Source of the DNA: JAHEJA01 sp965657215
GTDB lineage: Bacteria; Pseudomonadota; Alphaproteobacteria; Rhodobacterales; Rhodobacteraceae
Direction of reading: 5' to 3'
DNA: 64,000 nucleotides
NCBI GenBank assembly: GCA_965657215.1
Contig: CBFHNR010000007.1
Span: 1-64,000, forward strand
The stretch's first letter is position 1. Each line of letters opens with the position of its first letter. The notes below the pieces were generated by a model, which saw only the letters and a list, made by a program, of their open reading frames with translations, was not told where the DNA came from and made no database searches. Shown here piece by piece: positions 17,528-26,449 of the stretch. Made by a program: the position numbers and the translations under genes.

Positions 17528-19828
17528 ATGAATGATTTGATCGAAGACCCCAACATGGGCGAAATTTCTGCAGAACCCTTGAGACGTGCAATTGGTGAGC
17601 GTTATTTAACCTATGCGCTCTCAACAATTATGCACCGTGCGCTTCCTGATGCACGGGATGGGCTAAAGCCAGTGCACCGCCGCATTCTATATGCAATGCG
17701 TGAATTGCGACTGGCCTCAAGCGGCGGATTCCGTAAATCTGCCAAGATCAGCGGCGATGTGATGGGGAACTATCACCCCCACGGGGATGCCGCCATTTAT
17801 GATGCGATGGCCCGCTTGGCCCAAGATTTCAACGTGCGCTATCCTCTCGTGGATGGACAGGGAAATTTCGGTAATATTGACGGCGATAATCCAGCGGCAA
17901 GCCGATATACAGAAGCCCGCATGACCGCAGTTGCCGAAGCCCTTCTTGAGGGGCTGAACGAAAACGCCGTCGATTTCCGTGACAACTATGATGGAACCCT
18001 GAGCGAACCAGTTGTTTTGCCTGCGACCTTCCCTAATCTCTTGGCGAATGGATCAAGTGGGATTGCGGTTGGTATGGCGACGAATATCCCGCCTCATAAT
18101 ATTTCCGAACTCTGCGATGCCTGTGTTCATCTGATCAAAACCCCAGATGCCCGTGATGATACGCTTCTCAATTACATTCCCGGTCCAGATTTCCCAACAG
18201 GGGGCGTGATCGTTGAAAGCGCAGAAAGCATTGCACAGGCCTATAGAACAGGGCGCGGCTCATTCCGGCTGCGCTGTAAATGGGAAGTCGAAGACCTTGG
18301 CCGCGGGCAATGGCAAATCGTCGTTACAGAAATCCCTTACCAAGTTCAGAAATCCAAGCTCATCGAAAAAATTGCTGAGCTGATCCAAACCAAAAAAGTT
18401 CCGATCTTGGGCGATGTGCGCGATGAAAGCGCCGAAGACATCCGTTTGATCCTTGAACCGCGCACTAAAAATGTGGCCCCAGAGGTTCTTATGGGGATGA
18501 TGTTCAAAAATAGCGATTTGGAAATTCGCTTTTCGCTGAACATGAACGTCTTGATTGACGGCCTGACGCCCAAAGTGTGTAGCCTCAAAGAGGTACTACG
18601 CGCGTTTTTGGATCATCGCCGCGAAGTGCTTCAACGACGCAGCCAGCACCGCGTGGAAAAAATTGATCATCGTCTCGAAGTGCTCGAAGGCTTTATCATC
18701 GCCTTCCTCAACTTGGATCGTGTGATTGATATCATCCGCTATGACGACGACCCAAAATCCGCACTGATGCGGGAAAATTGGTCGCTAGATCACGCGCGCG
18801 CCATGGATGAAAAATCCTACATCAGCCCTGCCGCTGGTGATGGTGAGCTCAGCGAAGTCCAAGCGGAAGCCATTTTGAACATGCGCTTGCGATCTTTGCG
18901 TAAGCTCGAAGAAATGGAATTGGTTCGCGAACGCGACACCTTGATGGAAGAGCGCGCAGGCCTCGCCGATCTCTTGGCAAGCGAAGACTTGCAATGGTCC
19001 GCGATTGCGACCCAGCTCAAGGAAACCAAGAAGAAATTCGGCAAAGACTATGTTGGCGGCGCGCGTCGCTCGCAATTTGCCGAAGCTGGTGAATTCGAAG
19101 AGGTCCCCCTTGAGGCAATGATCGACAAGGAACCGATTACCGTTGTCTGCAGCCAAATGGGTTGGATTCGCGCCATGACAGGTCACATTGATCTGTCGCG
19201 CGAATTGAAATTCAAAGACGGCGATGGTCCTCGGTTCATATTCCACGCGGAAACCACGGATCGCTTGTTGGTCTTTGGGAGCAATGGTCGCTTTTACACC
19301 GTCTCCGCCGCCAATCTGCCGGGCGGTCGTGGAATGGGCGAACCCCTTCGTTTGATGGTGGATTTGCCAAATGATGTCGAAATTGTTGATATCTTAATCC
19401 ATGATCCAAACGGTAAATTGCTCGTGGCGTCCACTGCGGGGGATGGGTTTATCGTGCCTGAGGCCGAAGTTTTGGCCCAAACGCGGGGCGGCAAACAGGT
19501 GTTGAATGTCCGTGCGCCCAACAAGGCGTTGGTTTGCAAAACGGTCAATGGCACTCATGTGGCCGTTGTCGGAGAAAACCGCAAAGTCTTGGTCTTTGAT
19601 ATTGAAGAACTCCCAGAAATGGGTCGCGGCAAAGGCGTTCGCTTGCAAAAATACAAAGATGGTGGTCTCTCCGATGCAACCACCTTTACCCTAAATGAGG
19701 GGCTGAGCTGGCTTGATCCAGCAGGTCGCACACGAACAGAAACAGATTTAACAGAATGGACCGCCAAACGCGCCAGCGCAGGACGTATGGCCCCACGTGG
19801 ATTTCCGAGGGATAATAAGTTTAACTGA
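17528..19828 (+). CDS. parC: DNA topoisomerase IV subunit A
   Basis: A 766-residue type IIA topoisomerase subunit. The breakage-reunion domain has L-P-D-A-R-D-G-L-K-P-V-H-R-R-I-L near the N-terminus and the active-site Tyr127 in A-A-S-R-Y-T-E. C-terminal beta-propeller blades follow. The length and lack of a GyrA box favour ParC over GyrA. The ATG at 17528 matches the usual family N-terminus, although no ribosome binding site is seen; a GTG at 17459 would add 23 residues not typical of ParC. parE is not in the window. Confidence 0.95.
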   Translation: MNDLIEDPNMGEISAEPLRRAIGERYLTYALSTIMHRALPDARDGLKPVHRRILYAMRELRLASSGGFRKSAKISGDVMGNYHPHGDAAIYDAMARLAQDFNVRYPLVDGQGNFGNIDGDNPAASRYTEARMTAVAEALLEGLNENAVDFRDNYDGTLSEPVVLPATFPNLLANGSSGIAVGMATNIPPHNISELCDACVHLIKTPDARDDTLLNYIPGPDFPTGGVIVESAESIAQAYRTGRGSFRLRCKWEVEDLGRGQWQIVVTEIPYQVQKSKLIEKIAELIQTKKVPILGDVRDESAEDIRLILEPRTKNVAPEVLMGMMFKNSDLEIRFSLNMNVLIDGLTPKVCSLKEVLRAFLDHRREVLQRRSQHRVEKIDHRLEVLEGFIIAFLNLDRVIDIIRYDDDPKSALMRENWSLDHARAMDEKSYISPAAGDGELSEVQAEAILNMRLRSLRKLEEMELVRERDTLMEERAGLADLLASEDLQWSAIATQLKETKKKFGKDYVGGARRSQFAEAGEFEEVPLEAMIDKEPITVVCSQMGWIRAMTGHIDLSRELKFKDGDGPRFIFHAETTDRLLVFGSNGRFYTVSAANLPGGRGMGEPLRLMVDLPNDVEIVDILIHDPNGKLLVASTAGDGFIVPEAEVLAQTRGGKQVLNVRAPNKALVCKTVNGTHVAVVGENRKVLVFDIEELPEMGRGKGVRLQKYKDGGLSDATTFTLNEGLSWLDPAGRTRTETDLTEWTAKRASAGRMAPRGFPRDNKFN

Positions 19829-19848
19829 ATTAAATAGGGACGGAATAC

Positions 19849-20535
19849 TTGACTGATTTTACATACCCAAAATTCGAACAAGACTCGAATGGGATTTTCA
19901 AACTCGTTTTTCAAACAAGCGTTTTGTCATTTATTACATTAGGAATTTATCGGTTTTGGGCGACAACGCGTGTGCGCCAATACCTTTGGGGGTCGTTGAC
20001 AATAGACGATGATCCGCTGGAATACACAGGCACTGGCATGGAAAAGCTGTTGGGCTTTTTGATGGCGATAGTGATCTTGGCGATTTACCTCGGCTTGGTT
20101 CAATTTGCCCTCACCTTTGTAGGGCTAAACCTCACAATGAGCGATGATCCAGATGCCGCTTTTACGCAGTTTGTAAGTGCCTTTATTTCCCTTGGAGCGA
20201 TCCTCCCTCTCATTGCTTTTGCCACCTATCGGGCGCGACGCTATAAAATGTCCCGCACCCTTTGGCGCGGCATTCGCTTTGGCATGGACTCCGCCGCATG
20301 GGGGTTTGTCGGGTGGTGGCTGTTTTATACGCTCATCCAAGTGGTGACTTTGGGAATTTTGACTCCTCTGAAAACCTTTCGTTTGGAAAAATATATGGCC
20401 GATCGATCCTATTTCGGATCCGCTAAAATTGACCAAGGCGGCAAGTGGACAGAGCTGTTTTCCGCAATGAAACACATCTTTATCGGCGGTGGCATTCTTA
20501 TCCTTGCCGCGGGTTTAGCCTATGCTGACTCAACT
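19849..20535 (+). CDS. DUF898 (YjgN-like) membrane protein, 3' end lost in gap
   Basis: At least 229 residues of a DUF898 family integral membrane protein. Signatures include F-I-T-L-G-I-Y-R-F-W-A-T-T-R-V-R-Q-Y-L-W and several hydrophobic helices (about 61-87, 103-125, 143-170, 206-224). Function is unknown for the family. The start is TTG at 19849, preceded by AGGGACGG. The reading frame runs into the N run at 20536, and homologues have further helices, so the C-terminus is missing. In Rhodobacterales it is normally followed by an M48 protease gene, as here. Confidence 0.85.
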
Positions 20536-20632
20536 NNNNNNNNNNNNNNNNNNNNNNNNNNNNNNNNNNNNNNNNNNNNNNNNNNNNNNNNNNNNNNNNN
20601 NNNNNNNNNNNNNNNNNNNNNNNNNNNNNNNN
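20536..20632. other. Assembly gap (97 N)
   Basis: Ninety-seven undetermined bases. The left flank ends inside a DUF898 gene and the right flank begins inside an M48 protease gene. Homologues of both are longer, so real sequence is missing and the true size may exceed the N count. Confidence 0.95.
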
Positions 20633-21494
20633 TTTGATAAAAACACGCCCAAATCTGTTTAAACGAGAGATTAAAAAACGGGATCGATCTACGTTCTTCA
20701 AACGCTTTGGTATTGCAGTTGTTGCTATTGTTGTAATGATTTTCGTTATCCTTCCCGGACTTGCTGGAATTTTTGCGCAGCTCTTACCTGTTGAACGCGA
20801 AGTTGCCCTCGGACGATCCTCACTCAGCAATATGGAACGCGCCTATAGTTTCTTTGATGAAGAGGAGGTTACATATTGCTCCTCTCCCAAAGGAGACGCC
20901 GCGCTTCGCAAGTTAACGACCATGATCATTGGCGATCAGGACATCGACTATGATCTCGATATCCGCGTTATGAACAATGATATGATCAATGCGTTTGCCC
21001 TTCCGGGAGGCATCGTCATTTTGATGAAAGGCCTGCTTGACTCAAGCGACACGGTTGAGGCCACGGCAGGTGTATTAGCCCATGAAATCGGGCATGTTGT
21101 TGAACGTCACACGGTCAAGGGTGTGCTCTATACCTCAAGCATGGCGGGCATCTTGTCGATGGTCTTTGGCGATCTCAGCGGTGGCACAGTCTTAGCGATT
21201 TTCGGTGAGCAATTGGCAGGCTCGCGATATTCTCGCAACGCCGAAACCGAGGCTGATATCTACGCGATCAAGAGCCTGACCGAGGCGAATATCGATCTGA
21301 ACGGCTTTGCCTCATTCTTTGATCTGATATCGGGCATGGAACCTGATTTCATGGACAATCTGAGCTATCTGTCCACACACCCGGTTAGCGACAATCGTGC
21401 GCAGCAGGTCCGCGACGAAGCGCAATCACAGCAGTCTCATACCTCGCCCTTGAGCGCCGAAGAATGGGCCGCGCTGAAATCCATTTGCGATTAA
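20633..21494 (+). CDS. M48-family zinc metalloprotease, 5' end lost in gap
   Basis: At least 286 residues. A transmembrane helix lies near residues 25-45 of the visible part, followed by a peptidase M48 domain with the zinc motif H-E-I-G-H near 148-152 and a third ligand Glu in A-E-T-E-A-D. It resembles HtpX/BepA-type membrane proteases of envelope quality control. A TTG at 20634 begins the visible frame but is probably internal, because homologues have an extra N-terminal domain that would fall in the gap. The stop overlaps the glycerate kinase stop by 4 bases. Confidence 0.86.
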
Positions 21495-22747
21495 CGGATA
21501 ATGATGGCTCTGAAGTCGTTTACATTGGTCCCTGTCGGGCCTGTGACGAATAAATCGCCGATACTCTCAAAGGCTGTATAAGCATTGTTCTGCGCGAGAT
21601 AGTCTTGGCTCGTGATGCCTGTAGCGCGCAATCGCGCGGCTGTGGTTCCATCAGCACAGGCGCCTGCATTATCCTCTGATCCATCAATCCCATCGGTATC
21701 AGCCGCCAGCGCTGCAATACCCTCGCATCCATCAATCGTTTGCGCAAATGAGAGCAAGAATTCACTGTTGCGCCCGCCCCGCCCTTTTTGGCGCAGGGTG
21801 ACGGTTGTTTCCCCACCAGACAGCAAAACAACAGGTTTTGGAAACGGTTGGTTATGCTTGGCAATTTCGCACGCAATGGCCCCATGCATCGCGCCAATGT
21901 CACGCGCTTCGCCTTCAATCGCATCGGATAATATATGCGCCTCAATCCCATGATCCAGCGCAACCTGTTGCGCCGCATTCAAGGACTGCCGCGCCGAGGC
22001 TATGACATGCGTTTCACAGGTTTGGAACACAGGATCCGTTGGGCTTGGTGACTGGCTCTGCGCAATATGAGCGCGCATCGCATCGGGTAGATCAATTTGA
22101 TATTGCTCAATCACATCCATCGCGTTTTGCGCGGTCTTATCATCGGGAACCGTTGGGCCAGAGGCAACCTCTGCGGCGATATCTCCTGGGACATCTGACA
22201 CCACTAAAGTGATAAGCCGCGCTGGGGCCACCTGAGCCGCCAACCTTCCGCCCTTGATCATGCTGAACTGTTTGCGCACTGCGTTCATGGCTGAAATAGG
22301 CGCACCTGACGCCAAGAGCCGTTCATTCAAAAGCGCCTCATCCGCCAAAGTGAACCCCTCTGGTGGAGCCGGCAACAAGGACGATCCGCCCCCGCAAATC
22401 AAAGCAACCACCAAGTCATCCGGACCAAGCCCGCTGACCTCTTGCATCAAAGCTTGGCTCGCGATGAGACCGTTCTCATCAGGAACAGGATGCGCCGCTT
22501 CTAACACAGTGATCTGTTGGGTTTGTGCGCCGTAGCCATAGCGCGTCACAACACAGCCTGACAAAGGGCCGTCCCAATGACGCTCAAACGCAGCAGCGAG
22601 TTGAGCCGCCCCTTTCCCGGCACCTATGACACGGGTCTGACCTTTAGGTTTTTCGGGAATAAAAGGCGCGAGGGCTGAATAAGGATCGGCGGCCTCAACA
22701 GCCGCCGAAAACATGTCTTGCAATACTACTGTGTCGTCTTGGATCAT
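21491..22747 (-). CDS. Glycerate 2-kinase (DUF4147/MOFRL, TtuD/GckA type)
   Basis: A 418-residue glycerate kinase that makes 2-phosphoglycerate. The N-terminal domain has V-I-G-A-G-K-G-A-A and C-G-G-G-S-S-L-L, and the C-terminal MOFRL domain has S-G-G-E-T-T-V-T-L and G-R-G-G-R-N-S-E-F-L-L. Some homologues were named hydroxypyruvate reductase, but the sequence fits the kinase. It would feed the serine-glyoxylate or glycerate route into lower glycolysis. It lies 48 bp upstream of the tauC stop in reading order, on the same strand as tauABC. Membership of that operon is possible but unproved. Confidence 0.92.
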   Translation of the reverse strand: MIQDDTVVLQDMFSAAVEAADPYSALAPFIPEKPKGQTRVIGAGKGAAQLAAAFERHWDGPLSGCVVTRYGYGAQTQQITVLEAAHPVPDENGLIASQALMQEVSGLGPDDLVVALICGGGSSLLPAPPEGFTLADEALLNERLLASGAPISAMNAVRKQFSMIKGGRLAAQVAPARLITLVVSDVPGDIAAEVASGPTVPDDKTAQNAMDVIEQYQIDLPDAMRAHIAQSQSPSPTDPVFQTCETHVIASARQSLNAAQQVALDHGIEAHILSDAIEGEARDIGAMHGAIACEIAKHNQPFPKPVVLLSGGETTVTLRQKGRGGRNSEFLLSFAQTIDGCEGIAALAADTDGIDGSEDNAGACADGTTAARLRATGITSQDYLAQNNAYTAFESIGDLFVTGPTGTNVNDFRAIIIR

Positions 22748-22795
22748 AGCGCCTTCCTCATTTTGGGAAACGCTATGCCAAAATTCGGGGCAATT

Positions 22796-24067
22796 CTAGC
22801 CCCGACCTTTCCAAGGAACCAACAAACGTTCTGCCCAGCGCATGAGCATATCGATGCCAAAACCGATGATGCCAATGAGGATAATCCCCATAACAACGAT
22901 GTCTGTCAGTGTGAACTTGGAGGCCACCATGATCATCATGCCTGCCCCTTGGGACGCTGCAACGAGTTCCGCCGCAACAACAGTTCCCCAACAGACACCC
23001 ATAGCAACACGCGCGCCCGTGAAAATCTCAGGCAAGCTGTTTGGAATGATGACATAGCGCATGATTTGCCATTTGCTCGCCCCCAAGGAATAGGCCGCAT
23101 GCACCTTGGAAATATTGACGCCAGACACACCAGAACGCGCGGCAATCGTCATAATCCAAAGGGCCGCGAGGAAGAGCAAGATAATTTTACCTGTCTCTCC
23201 AATGCCAAACCAAATGATAATGAGGGGGATCAATGCCAACGGCGGCACAGGGCGCATGAATTCCACGATTGGATCAAACCACCCACGGAACCACCCATTT
23301 AAGCCCATCGCATAGCCAAGGGGAATACCCACGATGCAGCCAAACAGGAACCCTGACACAACGCGCATCAAAGAATAGCCCAAGTGTTCGGACAATAGGA
23401 AACCACGATAGCCTTCTTTTGCGATCTCAATACCACGCTCAAGAACCTTTTCTGGAGGTGGTAAATAAATAGGATCCATCTGAAGACCGCGTGGCGGAGA
23501 AAAGCTAATCGCGCCTTTGTCCGTCAAAACATAGCGACCGCTGTCTAGGCGAAGGGGTGACGCTTTGGAAATGGGTTCACCGTTAATCGCTACAATTTTC
23601 CCACCCTCTTTGCGTTTCACATCATCGTTTTTGTCAAACGTAATGGTTTTGGAGCGCGACGCCTGCATGGAAACGCTATCATTTTTTGCGAAGCCTTCGC
23701 CTGGCTCGACCTCAAGCGTTGAGGGCTTTTCACCAAAATTCAGAACGCGCACATAGACGGTTGCGTCATCTGTCGCCCCATTTGCATCCGCAAACGTATA
23801 ATCAAACTGCATATCGCCGACAAAAGGCGCTGGTGCATGTAGAAATTTGGGCAACCAATTCGATCCTGTGAACGACCCCCAAATCAAGAACAGCGTTAAG
23901 ACAGAAATGATGCTCGCGGCACCATTGGCGACAACCGCGCTTTCATCACCGAATGTTACGGTTTTAAGCGATGTGTAATCCTGTCGGCTTTGCCCAATAA
24001 GGCGAATAACAAAAGCCGCACCGACAAAAATCGCGATATAAACGATCAGAATAATCAATCCAGTCAT
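22796..24067 (-). CDS. tauC: Taurine ABC transporter permease with extra domain
   Basis: A 423-residue permease; ordinary TauC is about 275. Residues 200-423 are a typical TauC core with the EAA-type loop G-A-S-K-W-Q-I-M-R-Y-V-I-I-P. N-terminal to it are a hydrophobic helix (3-23), a second helix (51-68) matching the usual first TauC helix, and a ~125-residue polar, beta-rich insertion (71-197) placed before the Y-L-P-P-P-E-K-V-L-E motif. The insertion should face the periplasm. The start at 24067 has AGGAGA upstream and shares one base with the tauB stop. It moves taurine with TauA and TauB. Confidence 0.92.
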   Translation of the reverse strand: MTGLIILIVYIAIFVGAAFVIRLIGQSRQDYTSLKTVTFGDESAVVANGAASIISVLTLFLIWGSFTGSNWLPKFLHAPAPFVGDMQFDYTFADANGATDDATVYVRVLNFGEKPSTLEVEPGEGFAKNDSVSMQASRSKTITFDKNDDVKRKEGGKIVAINGEPISKASPLRLDSGRYVLTDKGAISFSPPRGLQMDPIYLPPPEKVLERGIEIAKEGYRGFLLSEHLGYSLMRVVSGFLFGCIVGIPLGYAMGLNGWFRGWFDPIVEFMRPVPPLALIPLIIIWFGIGETGKIILLFLAALWIMTIAARSGVSGVNISKVHAAYSLGASKWQIMRYVIIPNSLPEIFTGARVAMGVCWGTVVAAELVAASQGAGMMIMVASKFTLTDIVVMGIILIGIIGFGIDMLMRWAERLLVPWKGRG

Positions 24068-24969
24068 TATGCTGTCTCCTGCCGGCCCATAATTTCTTCT
24101 TCCATGTCCCAAATCATCGCCAAGATTTCTTCGCGTGTTTTGGCGTAATCAGGATGCTTTTTCACCTCGCGCAGGTCTTGGTTCACCCCAAGATCGGCAA
24201 AGGGTAAGCGGTATTCTTTGTGAATACGTCCGGGACGCGGGGCCATGACCAATAGACGTTCCCCCAACAAAAGCGCCTCTTCGACGGAGTGGGTGATCAA
24301 AATGATGGTCTTGCCCGTTTCTTTCCACAGCTTCAAAACCAACGATTGCATCTTTTCGCGCGTCAAGGCATCCAATGCGCCCAAGGGTTCATCCATCAAA
24401 ATCACATCAGGCTCATTTGCCAAACACCTTGCCAAGGCCACACGTTGCTGCATCCCGCCTGATAATTCGTAGACTGCTTTTTCTTTAAAATCCTGAAGTC
24501 CCACGACATCTAAAAGGTGATCCACCTTTTCGCGTGTTTCCGCATTGAGCGGTCCCTTCATGCGCGGACCAAAGCCCACGTTTTCACGCACGCTCATCCA
24601 TTCAAACAGTGCACCCTGCTGAAACACCATCCCGCGCTCTGCGCTTGGACCTGTGACACGATTGCCGTCCAAAGTAATTTGACCCGCTGTTGGGGCTAAA
24701 AACCCAGCAACGATATTCAAGAGCGTGGTTTTCCCGCACCCTGATGGTCCTAGAACGGATAAGAGTTCGCCCGATTTTAAACTAAGNNNNNNNNNNNNNN
24801 NNNNNNNNNNNNNNNNNNNNNNNNNNNNNNNNNNNNNNNNNNNNNNNNNNNNNNNNNNNNNNNNNNNNNNNNNNNNNNNNNNNNNCGTGACATCCTTTAG
24901 CGCTTGGACTGAGCTGCCGTTTGGCAAATCAAACCGCATAGAGATATTGTCAATTAAAAGCTCGCTCAT
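24067..24969 (-). CDS. tauB: Taurine ABC transporter ATPase, interrupted by N run
   Basis: An ABC ATPase of about 267 real residues. Walker A is G-P-S-G-C-G-K-T-T, the signature L-S-G-G-M-Q-Q-R and Walker B V-I-L-M-D-E-P. The start at 24969 (M-S-E-L-L-I-D-N) has GAGAGG upstream; the longer frame to 25023 lacks one. The N run at 24787-24885 interrupts it after A-L-K-D-V-T, and the sequence resumes with L-S-L-K-S-G. Homologues read straight through this point, so no residues appear to be missing and the 99 N are probably filler. Confidence 0.93.
   Translation of the reverse strand: MSELLIDNISMRFDLPNGSSVQALKDVTXXXXXXXXXXXXXXXXXXXXXXXXXXXXXXXXXLSLKSGELLSVLGPSGCGKTTLLNIVAGFLAPTAGQITLDGNRVTGPSAERGMVFQQGALFEWMSVRENVGFGPRMKGPLNAETREKVDHLLDVVGLQDFKEKAVYELSGGMQQRVALARCLANEPDVILMDEPLGALDALTREKMQSLVLKLWKETGKTIILITHSVEEALLLGERLLVMAPRPGRIHKEYRLPFADLGVNQDLREVKKHPDYAKTREEILAMIWDMEEEIMGRQETA
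24787..24885. other. Assembly gap (99 N) inside tauB
   Basis: Ninety-nine undetermined bases, a multiple of three. The flanking tauB codons join in frame into a normal protein without any extra sequence, so the true gap size is likely zero or close to it. Confidence 0.95.
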
Positions 24970-25009
24970 TGCTTGCCTCTCTGAAATTTTTGGTGAGGGT
25001 GCAAAAGAA

Positions 25010-25034
25010 GAAAGGGCGCGCAAGTCGCCCTTTC
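25010..25034 (-). terminator. Intercistronic hairpin between tauA and tauB
   Basis: A perfect 9-bp stem GAAAGGGCG / CGCCCTTTC with a 7-nt loop, followed on the minus strand by the T-rich TTCTTTTG. It lies 20 bp after the tauA stop and 41 bp before the tauB start. A partial terminator or mRNA stabiliser here would give more binding protein than ATPase, a common design in ABC operons. Confidence 0.7.
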
Positions 25035-25053
25035 CTAGTTCAACACATAGAAC

Positions 25054-26061
25054 TTACATGCCTTTGGCAGCTGCCAATGGACCTGTGTTCACGGCTGCAT
25101 CATAGCTGTCGAGTGCAGCGTCGATTGAGCCCGCTTCAACGAAAACATCCGCAACACCCTTCATGAAGGTTTGCGCCGCGCCACCGAGCCATGCACCTGA
25201 CAATTGCTCGTCAACCGTTGGGAATGTGAATGTCGCAATAGTTTCTGCTGTTGCGTCAACATCCATGCCGGCATCTTTTGCAATCACTGGCAACATTTTC
25301 GCGTGGTTTGCTTCATCCGCCCACATCGCGTTTGCGTCTGCTGTGACTTTCAAGAATTTAGCAACCGTGTCGCTGTTTTCTTCAACCCAGCCAGATGGAC
25401 CAGATGTGACGTCAAATACCAAGATGCCGAGTTCTGTTTTCTCGTCACCTGTGAGAAGAACGTTACCGTGTGCAAGCGCACGACGAAGCGATCCACCCCA
25501 GCCACAGAACATGTCGATTGATCCGTTTTCAATCGCAGCTGCCGCATCTGGTGGATCCATGTCAACAACTTGCATGCTTCCAACGTCAACGCCGAAGTGG
25601 CTCATTTGCTTGAGGAAGCCATAGTGAGCCGCTGTGCCCAAAGGTACCGCAACTTTTTTGCCAGCCAATTCTTCTGTATTTTCTTTGTCGATCTCTAGAT
25701 CAGAGCGCACAACACAGTTATCGTTATCCGCGTAGCTGACTGCCACGTCTAAGATTTGAAGGTCTTGACCCGCTGATGTTGCAACAACGAAAGGTGGAAC
25801 ACCTTGGCTCAGAGATAGGTGAACGTCACCAGAGGCCATCGCCGCTGACATTTTAACGCCAGATTCGAAGGCAACCCAGTTCACTTTCATGCCGAGCGCT
25901 TCGTCATATGTGCCCATTTGCTTGGCGTATTCGAACGGCATTGGCCATTCTAGGAAATATCCTACAGTCAATTCGCCGTGGCCATCTGCAAGAGCAGCGC
26001 CAGCCGATACTGTCATTGCGCTTGCTGCGACAGCTGTCATCAATTTGGATTTAAGTTTCAT
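25054..26061 (-). CDS. tauA: Taurine ABC transporter substrate-binding protein
   Basis: A 335-residue periplasmic protein. Residues 1-25 are a signal peptide ending A-A-L-A-D. The mature part follows the sulfonate/taurine binding family, with F-L-E-W-P-M-P-F-E, G-V-P-P-F and the hinge region V-P-L-G-T-A-A-H-Y-G-F. It binds taurine and delivers it to TauCB. The ATG at 26061 has GGGAG 7 nt upstream. It is the first gene of the tauABC operon and is divergent from tpa. Confidence 0.95.
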   Translation of the reverse strand: MKLKSKLMTAVAASAMTVSAGAALADGHGELTVGYFLEWPMPFEYAKQMGTYDEALGMKVNWVAFESGVKMSAAMASGDVHLSLSQGVPPFVVATSAGQDLQILDVAVSYADNDNCVVRSDLEIDKENTEELAGKKVAVPLGTAAHYGFLKQMSHFGVDVGSMQVVDMDPPDAAAAIENGSIDMFCGWGGSLRRALAHGNVLLTGDEKTELGILVFDVTSGPSGWVEENSDTVAKFLKVTADANAMWADEANHAKMLPVIAKDAGMDVDATAETIATFTFPTVDEQLSGAWLGGAAQTFMKGVADVFVEAGSIDAALDSYDAAVNTGPLAAAKGM

Positions 26062-26449
26062 GTATAACTCCCATGTTATCCGTAACCTCAGTTCCCGAGG
26101 TTTTGTTTTACACCGTTCTGACGGTAAACGTTGCTACAAAATAGTCAAACGTAAATCCGCATCTCAGCTGATCCGAGCCCATATCCTGATTCCGTTCAAT
26201 GCTTTTTTTGAGGCAACTGGTAAGAATGATGTGCATTATGGAACCTCAGCCACCACGCGAAATCGATTAAGTTGATATATTTCAGCTAGTTAAATTGTGA
26301 TTTCAGCAAACACCCACCAAGATGGCTCCGTTTTTGGCCTTAACTGAACAAGCAATCTGGCCCTATTCTAATCCCTGACTTTTCGGCTCTTGTTTTGAAT
26401 GCAAATTAAAACGGACTGGGTGAGTCCGTTGTGGATAAGGATTTCGAAA
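26062..26449. promoter_or_regulatory. tauA-tpa divergent control region with candidate TauR sites
   Basis: A 388-bp region without a gene between tauA and tpa. It contains a direct repeat TTGGCCTTAA (26334-26343) and CTGGCCCTAT (26357-26366), start-to-start 23 bp, ending 83 bp before the tpa ATG. The same pair occurs before xsc at the same spacing and nearly the same distance. In Rhodobacter capsulatus TauR is reported to bind direct repeats before tpa with, as remembered, a consensus near CTGGACTTAA. The tauA promoter should lie in the left half; no copy of the motif was seen there. Confidence 0.75.

Noticed and set aside
22718..23302. 194-codon frame antisense to tauC
   Set aside because: Overlaps a well-supported gene; its His/Asn/Asp-rich composition is a complement artefact.
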